Positions 57,459 to 64,000 of a stretch of 64,000 bases of DNA are shown here, piece by piece. Source of the stretch: Patellaria atrata CBS 101060 (taxonomy: Eukaryota > Ascomycota > Dothideomycetes > Patellariales > Patellariaceae); assembly GCA_010093705.1 (NCBI GenBank), contig MU006096.1:553908-617907 (forward strand), in the 5' to 3' direction. Numbering within the stretch: position 1 is the first letter of the stretch; the number at the start of each line of letters is the position of its first letter. The notes beneath the pieces are model-generated. The model made no database searches. It had not been told where the DNA came from and was given only the letters and a program-made list of their open reading frames with translations. The translations under genes were made by a program, and so were the position numbers.

Positions 57459-60400
57459 GCTGCTTAAAGATACGAATTGGCGAGGCCACAGTCAGCGGGG
57501 GATAAATGCGGACTGTTTAGATTACTCTGGGGTACTTGAACGCAAAAGAATTGGATACCGTAGGTTCTATGCAAGAATGCGTTGGTACTTGCTTGGATGT
57601 AACTTAAATGAGATATCCGATGGGGTCGTGGTCTTTTGATCAGGAGTCTTAAGACCGTCTGATAATGCGTACAATTAAACTGGACCAGGCCAACTGCACA
57701 GGCGATTATTGTCAGGTCGTGTTTTTTGGTGAGGGGATGGGGAGTATGGTGGGACAATAGTGGAGTGTCGAGCTTAGGTTTAGGCGTTTTCGGGTGATGA
57801 GCAATTGAGCAAACTGCTGATGGGAAGTTCGCAGAAACGGATATTGAGCATAGGACTACTGTATGCATGCCAAGTCATCCACCGGTTTTGCTCTTCAATT
57901 CAACTCCAAGGTCCGCACTTTTTACGCTTTTTTTTACGCTTTTACGCGTCGACTCTACGTACCTGGTGGAGAAGGAGGAGGAGGAGTAAACTTCCAATTC
58001 CTAGCGGGTGTGCGGATGCGGATGCGGCGAGGTCAGAAAGTACCTTAGAGCTGTCTGGGTCTGTGACTGGCTCGTTGACAAAATGAGCAAGCAATAATAT
58101 GTGTGTGTTTGATGTCTTGATGGAGACTACGGAGTCGATGGAGTCGAGTTATTACAGTAGCTTGAATTTCGAATTCCTGATGCTTAACAGAGGTCTATTA
58201 TTGCATCACGAGCGACGCAACTCAAGCGCCCGCCACACCCAGTTCATCAAGCAGCACCTGGAAAACGACCAGCATCTCACCCCCTCAAACCTCAGGGCAT
58301 CTCGTTACAATACCAGTAAGGTAACTTGTACAGTACACCTCAGTACCTCAATAGTTCTACAGTACAGGATAGTACATAGAACTATCGGAACCTCACCCTG
58401 TTGTGCCCTGTGGATGTACTGTCGGGTAAGCCCAGGTACCCTACCCCCACCGTACAGTAAGTACTGTAGCGCCTGCCCACCACCTCCCACCATCAGATCA
58501 GCTGTCAAAACTCAAAATGTCTCCAAGTCTCCACAGATGTTACAGTAGTCTCTCCTTTCTCATACTTGTTTTGATCGTAAGCCTGATCATTTCTGGAGAT
58601 GTCGTTCAGCTTATCCTTGCGACGCCCTAGCCGTTATTGTTCTATGCAGCCACGGACCTTCAAGATGCGAGTTGGAATGGGAAGTTTGGGAACCCATCTC
58701 GATGGGCTACGAACCTATGACATGCTTAATCCTATGCTGGTAACTTAGCAACAGAGTTTTGACATTGCGGCGCCACGTTTGGTAACGCCTGGATAGTTTG
58801 ATACAGCACTACAGCAGCCCTCCATCACGGCACCTCGTGGTCTCCAGCCGATCAACTGCTGTCGACCAGCTCGCCGAGCTCAACGTCTTTTTCTGGTAGT
58901 CCGTTAAAAACGGGTTGATATACCTGTTAACCGTTTTGGGTTTCATCGAGCAGCTCAACAAGTCCGATATGATTTTGAAGGCCCGATTACTGACATGACT
59001 CTACTCACTCCAGAGATGAGGAGCTTCAACTTGTTCAAGACTTCACACGAGCATTCCTCTGGCCCTGCACCGTCTTGCCTAAGACAATGGTCTCCTCGCT
59101 ATGAGCGTTGAGAAACACGCGACAGAAACGGGTGCGATGTGCACTGAGCTTGTTTAGAGGACCAAACTTTTTGAAATTTCCCCAGTCTTCCACACCATCT
59201 TCTAACTTTGATGTCTCGCGTGGTAGCGTATGGTAAGTGGCATAGCTGGGTCTTCATATTGCTCCCGTCAGGGGCATCCATCCATCAGCAGGACCTGTCT
59301 CTCTCAGACAACGCCCAGCCCACTCAAGCGCTGATGTTTCACTGCTGTCGTAATCTTTGTCGTTTACGGTCGCAACGTTTGTTTCAAACACCGTTTGTAC
59401 TGTCTGTCAGCCTGTGGTGCTGCGCGTAAATCCTCCTTCAAAGATGATCCTCACATGCATTGAAGATTTACGTATCTCACAGGCATATTCCCAGATATAC
59501 CATCACATCTCTCCGACGTCGTGAGTTACAAGCCTTGTGCAAGTTACCAATTCTACAAAGTTCGGGTTCGCGAGGAACCGCCAGAGCACATTAGATCAAC
59601 TGTCAAAGCTTCGAAGGAGTAGAGGAATTGAACTGAACACCGACCCGGATTCTGGATACCCATCCAAGGACTTTAGGTTTGAGCGAACGGGCGCCGAGTT
59701 CCGTATTCTTAGAATATTTGACAGCAGACTGGGAAGCTACCACATGCGAATGATGCCACTGAATGCAGTCAATAATTGTTGTCATCGAACCCTTGAATAT
59801 CCGGTCCTGGCGACTGGAGGTCCAGTATCCAAGGGAAGATGATGCAAAAATCAGAGAAAGAGAAAAAGATCGGCAGCGGCACCGACAAGAAGGTTGAGGT
59901 CGCCGAATATGGGGCTCTCTTTTAAACGGCCGAACATGTAAAAGATTTCGGTCATGTTAGCAATTGGTGTTGATACTAAAAATCACTGCTAGCGTGTTCT
60001 CAGAGGAACTAATGTCTTTGGACCTCTCACATCTCTCCGACATATTACTTTCAGCAGTCCGCCATGTTCGGCTGGACGAGTGAAGCTTTACAAATTACGC
60101 AAGAACGGATTTGACGTTCAGAGGCGGAAGGTACCCATGTCTTCCCCGAGTCTTATCAGGCTCTGATATAACTAACTTCAGCGGATGAGGTTTAGCTAAC
60201 CTCATTGTGAGAAACGCGCCAACGCCCCGGCTACCAGCCCCCGGAGCTGCATACAAGCTACCTTACCATTATGCTCTGATATTCGGCTTGCTCGATTGAA
60301 GATAAACAGGCGCGTCTGAGCATTTCCATCGCTGCTGTACTCCGCAATCGCATTTTGCATGAGCTGGGTTGCGATTTGCGAGGAGCGGTCACAAGCGGTG

Positions 60401-62447
60401 GAAAGTGGATCCTACAATTACGCAGGATCTTGTGGACCAACGCCATGACCGCTGCAGAAGTGCAGAGGGGCTCGAAGGGGAGAGTTTTGAAAATTCTTAA
60501 ACACTTTTTCGAATATATTGTGGCTTCACTGATTGGCTTTGCTTCTAGAATATCTACACAGGGATGTTTCAGATCAGAGGACTGGGGCAAGTTGTACCAG
60601 CATAACATGCAGTTAGAATCCAATTGTGGACATTGTCTTGCTCCGTAAATCTGTACGAGGAAACTTTTGACTGAAGATCCTCGGCCTCCCCTCCCAGAAC
60701 CCGCAAGGTCTGGGGAAAGAAACACGAAGAAGGCGGATCAACGACCGCCACAACCACTCGACATCCTTGGCACGCCGCATGTATGTACCTCAGCAATCGT
60801 GCTTGAGGTTTCTGAAGCAATTCTCTGATTGGTACAGCGAAGAGAGGATTGGGGCGTCACGGAATCAAGGGCCCCGCTCCCGGATAGGCCTGGTTGCTGA
60901 TCAAGGACGATTATCACGCTTGAACGAACTGAAGTACTTGAACTGTAAGTGTGAGCTGTAACTTACTGTATGTACTCATCATTTTTTAGGAGTCCCAACG
61001 ATAAGTTTAGCAGATATTTCGGCCTCAAACATTTTGATATTTTAGTTGCTAATAATAATTATTATAAGACGGTCTAATTCTTAGTTTACGCAAAGACTTC
61101 TTATATCTTCTGACTCGTTACTAATGTCTAGGCTCTTGCTGGTACTCATGCACCCCGTTGACGAAATTTCTTGGTGGTATACAGAGTAAAGGGAGATTAT
61201 TATACTGCCAGGTACCTTGGGAGCAGCCGCTGCCCTCAGCGTTACTGCATCCCTAGCTAATCGACACTACTGATGTCTGTAGGTGTTCTTACAACCCCTG
61301 ATTTATTCTTACCTGTCACTGATCGCCGGAGGGTTGAGGGTTCAGGCCGGGTTAGAGTAAGCAATCTCTCCAAGTACATCAGCGTTCCTGCAGCGAGGCA
61401 GAAGGCGCCACTAAAGGAACTAAACATAAAAATGGAATGGAAGGCGTACTTGAGAAGAACGATGACTGGGACCTGAACGTTGAAGTTGCGGAACGAACCG
61501 TACTGGCTTGCGGTACGAACATCATTATGCTCTTGATATTATCGTTGCCGATCATAGCTATTCCTGTGAAGCTAACATTCTAGAAAAGGGTTTAGAAAGA
61601 ATGAAAGATGCATCTTCTCTATGACTTTTGTTGTCATGCGACATTAGCTTCAGATCGAGCATACCAGCATTACGTGACTGAAGGCAAAAAGTTGATCACA
61701 CCATGATCATTTTTGATGGCTGCGTCCTGTAAATTTCGATTGTCGCCAGCCCTTGCTCGGTTTGAACGTTTGCATCTCGAATATGAACTTACATCTCTGA
61801 TCGGGCTGATGATCGGGGGACAGGTGATCCGACCAAGATCCGTCTTCCTTTCAAGTCATACCGAGCGCCTGATATAGGCCAGTATTATGACCAAGAAGCA
61901 TTCCGCAAATATATCTTACTTTAACTTAGCAGCTATCTCTTCACGTGTAGGTTCATTAATATACCTACTTTTTGAGATATTCTTACATACCCATTTGGGT
62001 CCCAGCGCCTGGCTCTTATCAATTTAAGACTTCCATTTTGCGAAATGGCCATAGCACACCTACATAGTGCATAAGATAAAAGAGTATGTATTTGAGCCAT
62101 TACTTTCGTTCTGAACGCAAATCGATTGGTTCGTTTCAGGGGGCGACCTATCAAGCGATGCGAATAATGCAATGATCTGGTCTTCCAGAAGAGCTGCCTA
62201 CCTGCGAACCGGGGGTGAGATCCTCCAGGCATCGTAGTGGCAGTCCTCAAGGTGTCGTGATGCACAGAGACTTGGAAGCGCAGGGAGCAGTTAACATGGT
62301 CATCATCAAGTGGTCGAGCTCAAGTCGCTCAACATCGCAGGAGGAGAGCTGACAGAAAGTTGACAACAGAGCAGGTTTAGTGTCTCTTCCGCCCCATTGG
62401 TTTCCAATGCCTCCGACTACGGAAGCCTCTCGGGAATGGTGGCGGAC

Positions 62448-62460
62448 TTTTTTTTTTTTT
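62448..62460. repeat. T13 homopolymer
   Basis: A run of 13 T on the plus strand. On the minus strand it would be a poly-A tract of the kind left by retroposed sequences, but no body of such an element was recognised beside it. Confidence 0.85.
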
Positions 62461-63032
62461 AACACCTCTGCTAGAGCAGTATGAACCATACTTCGCCCTT
62501 CTCCACGGCCGGCGAGGCTAGATGGTGAGGTAGACAGCGCAGGCTCGGCTCGTGATATGGAGATAGCGTGTGCAGAAACGGAGGATAGCATTATGCAGCC
62601 TGCAGTCCCGCGGTCTGCAGAAGGGCCTGCCCCGTCGTCCCCAGGTTTGAGTCGTAACTTAGTAAGTTAAGTTGGTAAGTAAGAGAGTGGTCCATGTTAC
62701 TGGTTAGAATGGAAATGATGGTACTGGATACCTACGCACATACCGGCGACCGGTAAGATACCTAGTTCAGGTATCCCCAGAAAACAGCACGAGTACTCTC
62801 GGGGAAGATTCTCAACCTACTAAAAAAGATAGCCAACGTGCGATATTGCAAGCCAATCAGATGACTAGTCAAGCTCTCACCAGACTCACCTGGAAACTCG
62901 GGAGACATGGAGAACGTCTTTCCTCAATTCTCACTGTGGATGATCGCCAAGGGAATCGCCGCAGAAGCTGTTCGCAGCCTCGCAGACGCCAAAAGGTCCA
63001 AGTGTCAGAGATAGTCTGCTCGTGCAGTCGTT

Positions 63033-63069
63033 AGGTTGCTTGCCTGCCTGCTTGCTTGCTTGCTTGCTG
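63033..63069. repeat. Imperfect (TGCT/TGCC)n tetranucleotide repeat
   Basis: Around nine consecutive TTGC/CTGC-type units form a short microsatellite in non-coding DNA. Confidence 0.8.
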
Positions 63070-63377
63070 CAGGCCTGCGCTCGACCCGTTCTGACAACGG
63101 TCAATATGTGAGTTCTGCTATAGGACTGGGTTCGCACGAGCTCTCAATATCTGACTTTGATTGCATCCTTTCTACCCTTTCCACACCCCTCACGCCTTCA
63201 CGACTTTCTAAAGCGCTCGATTCGGGTTGACCGGGCATACGACAAGCATGCGGCACTGACGATCCAGGGCTTGACGCCAATGTCATGCTGCGCTTGCCGT
63301 CCTGTTGATCTCGTTTACAAACCCCATGTGGGCATGATGTGGCTTTTCCTTGAGGAGGCCATGAGCAAAGCGTCTAG

Positions 63378-63400
63378 GTACAGTACAGCAGTACAGTACC
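63378..63400. repeat. Double GTACAGTAC motif block
   Basis: GGTACAGTACAG and CAGTACAGTACC stand back to back, giving two TACAGTA copies within 23 bases. A member of the dispersed motif set found across the window. Confidence 0.6.
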
Positions 63401-64000
63401 TCTTTACCTGGAGGTCAGGAACTAGGAATAATGAAGGTTCTGACGCACGACGAAACTAGAGCACTAGACCCGGCAGATGGAACACCTGGAGAGGACTAGG
63501 TAGGGGGGAAGGGGGGGAGAAAGAGGTGTTCATGGTTAGAAAGTTGAAGCCAGGAAAGGCCTTTGAAGTTCCCATCTAACGTGTGGAAGCCAGTTGCCAG
63601 CTCCGGTATTGATTTACTCCCGATACAGTAAAGAAGGGTTTGTAATTATGCTGGATTGCTGGAAGAAGTTTCGGGGATCATTCTTTTAGAGTCTTTTCAC
63701 GCTTTTTCAACTTTCAGGACTGGCATGGTATGGCTTGACTGGGCACAGGTTGCTTTAGAAAAAGTTGCCTCTACCATTACTGGTATGGTGCTGGTATACC
63801 CCGCGAACCCGACCTACGCTCTGTCGCTCTTAGCAGAAGTGGCCGTGATGGCGCCGTTTTGCATTATGATCTGGCTGCTTATATTATAGGTACCTGGTCA
63901 CACCGCAAAATTTGCCAGGGGATTACTTCAAAGGCCTGACTGTTGGCATTTACATTTTTATATTCCTACTTCCTATGAATGACTTTCACAATTCCATCCT

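Larger units (their letters stand above)
57459..64000. other. Gene-free right end (6.5 kb)
   Basis: No open frame here could be tied to a family. The longest, on the minus strand at 60258-60725 and on the plus strand at 60355-60648, overlap and have no domain. TACTGTA/TACAGTA motifs occur about nine times: 57857, several at 58328-58366, 58453-58468 (TACAGTA-AG-TACTGTA), 58541, 60964 and 63378-63400. A run of 13 T lies at 62448-62460 and a CTTG/CCTG tetranucleotide repeat near 63033-63069. A small hydrophobic frame at 63656-63889 ends MAPFCIMIWLLIL. This is probably an old, decayed intergenic region rather than a cluster of live genes. Confidence 0.5.

Noticed and set aside
60258-60725. 155-codon minus-strand frame and the 97-codon plus-strand frame over it
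   Set aside because: Both are open by chance over the same bases; neither matches a known family or shows splice-linked exons.
1-64000. tRNA, rRNA, CRISPR arrays, LTR or virus-derived elements
   Set aside because: I looked for T-arm consensus (GGTTCRANYCC), long direct repeats, regularly spaced repeats and reverse transcriptase or capsid motifs and saw none. This was a reading by eye, so tRNAs with introns could be missed.

Overview
The window is genomic DNA of a filamentous ascomycete (Pezizomycotina). The evidence is short spliceosomal introns (mostly 43-90 nt, GT..AG), gene content (two-RNase-III Dicer-like protein, KRE2-type mannosyltransferase, fungal rhodopsin-fold membrane protein, multidomain MET5-type sulfite reductase) and the lack of operons. 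A Leotiomycete is my best guess from the overall look of the proteins, but the sequence alone does not prove it. There is one assembly gap of 100 N at 54611-54710. I saw no rRNA, tRNA, CRISPR array or virus-derived element.

Left part (1-16 kb): a decayed stretch with the tail of a pogo/Fot-type DNA transposase and a protein-kinase C-lobe remnant. Then come the sulfite reductase beta subunit (minus), an ankyrin-repeat protein (plus), a histone-fold DPB3/NF-YC-like protein (minus), and divergent from it a ClC chloride channel/transporter with two CBS domains.

Middle (16-42 kb): hamartin (TSC1, minus), a broken GDSL esterase (IAH1-like), TAP42 (minus) and, head to head with it, Dicer-like 1. 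These are followed by a KRE2/KTR mannosyltransferase (minus), PAT1 (plus), a stop-riddled secreted alpha/beta hydrolase pseudogene and a VAMP7/Nyv1-like R-SNARE. TSC1 and TAP42 both belong to TOR signalling and lie about 4 kb apart.

Right part (42-64 kb): two signal-peptide-bearing Cys/Thr-rich proteins (minus), mitochondrial ribosomal protein uS12m (minus) and a HAD phosphatase with a 14-nt microexon (minus). The phosphatase is divergent from the mitochondrial inner-membrane protein SHE9/MDM33 (plus). Next are a seven-helix rhodopsin-fold membrane protein, an unrecognised gene broken by the N gap, and an NAD(P)-dependent aldehyde dehydrogenase (minus). The last 6.5 kb has no gene I can support.

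Exon structures were derived by hand from splice signals, frame continuity and family expectations, and every reported join keeps frame. The least expected signal is a dispersed short palindromic motif (TACTGTA/TACAGTA, often paired as TACTGTACAGTA), mostly between genes. It occurs about four times more often than chance. I found no convincing undescribed multi-gene system.
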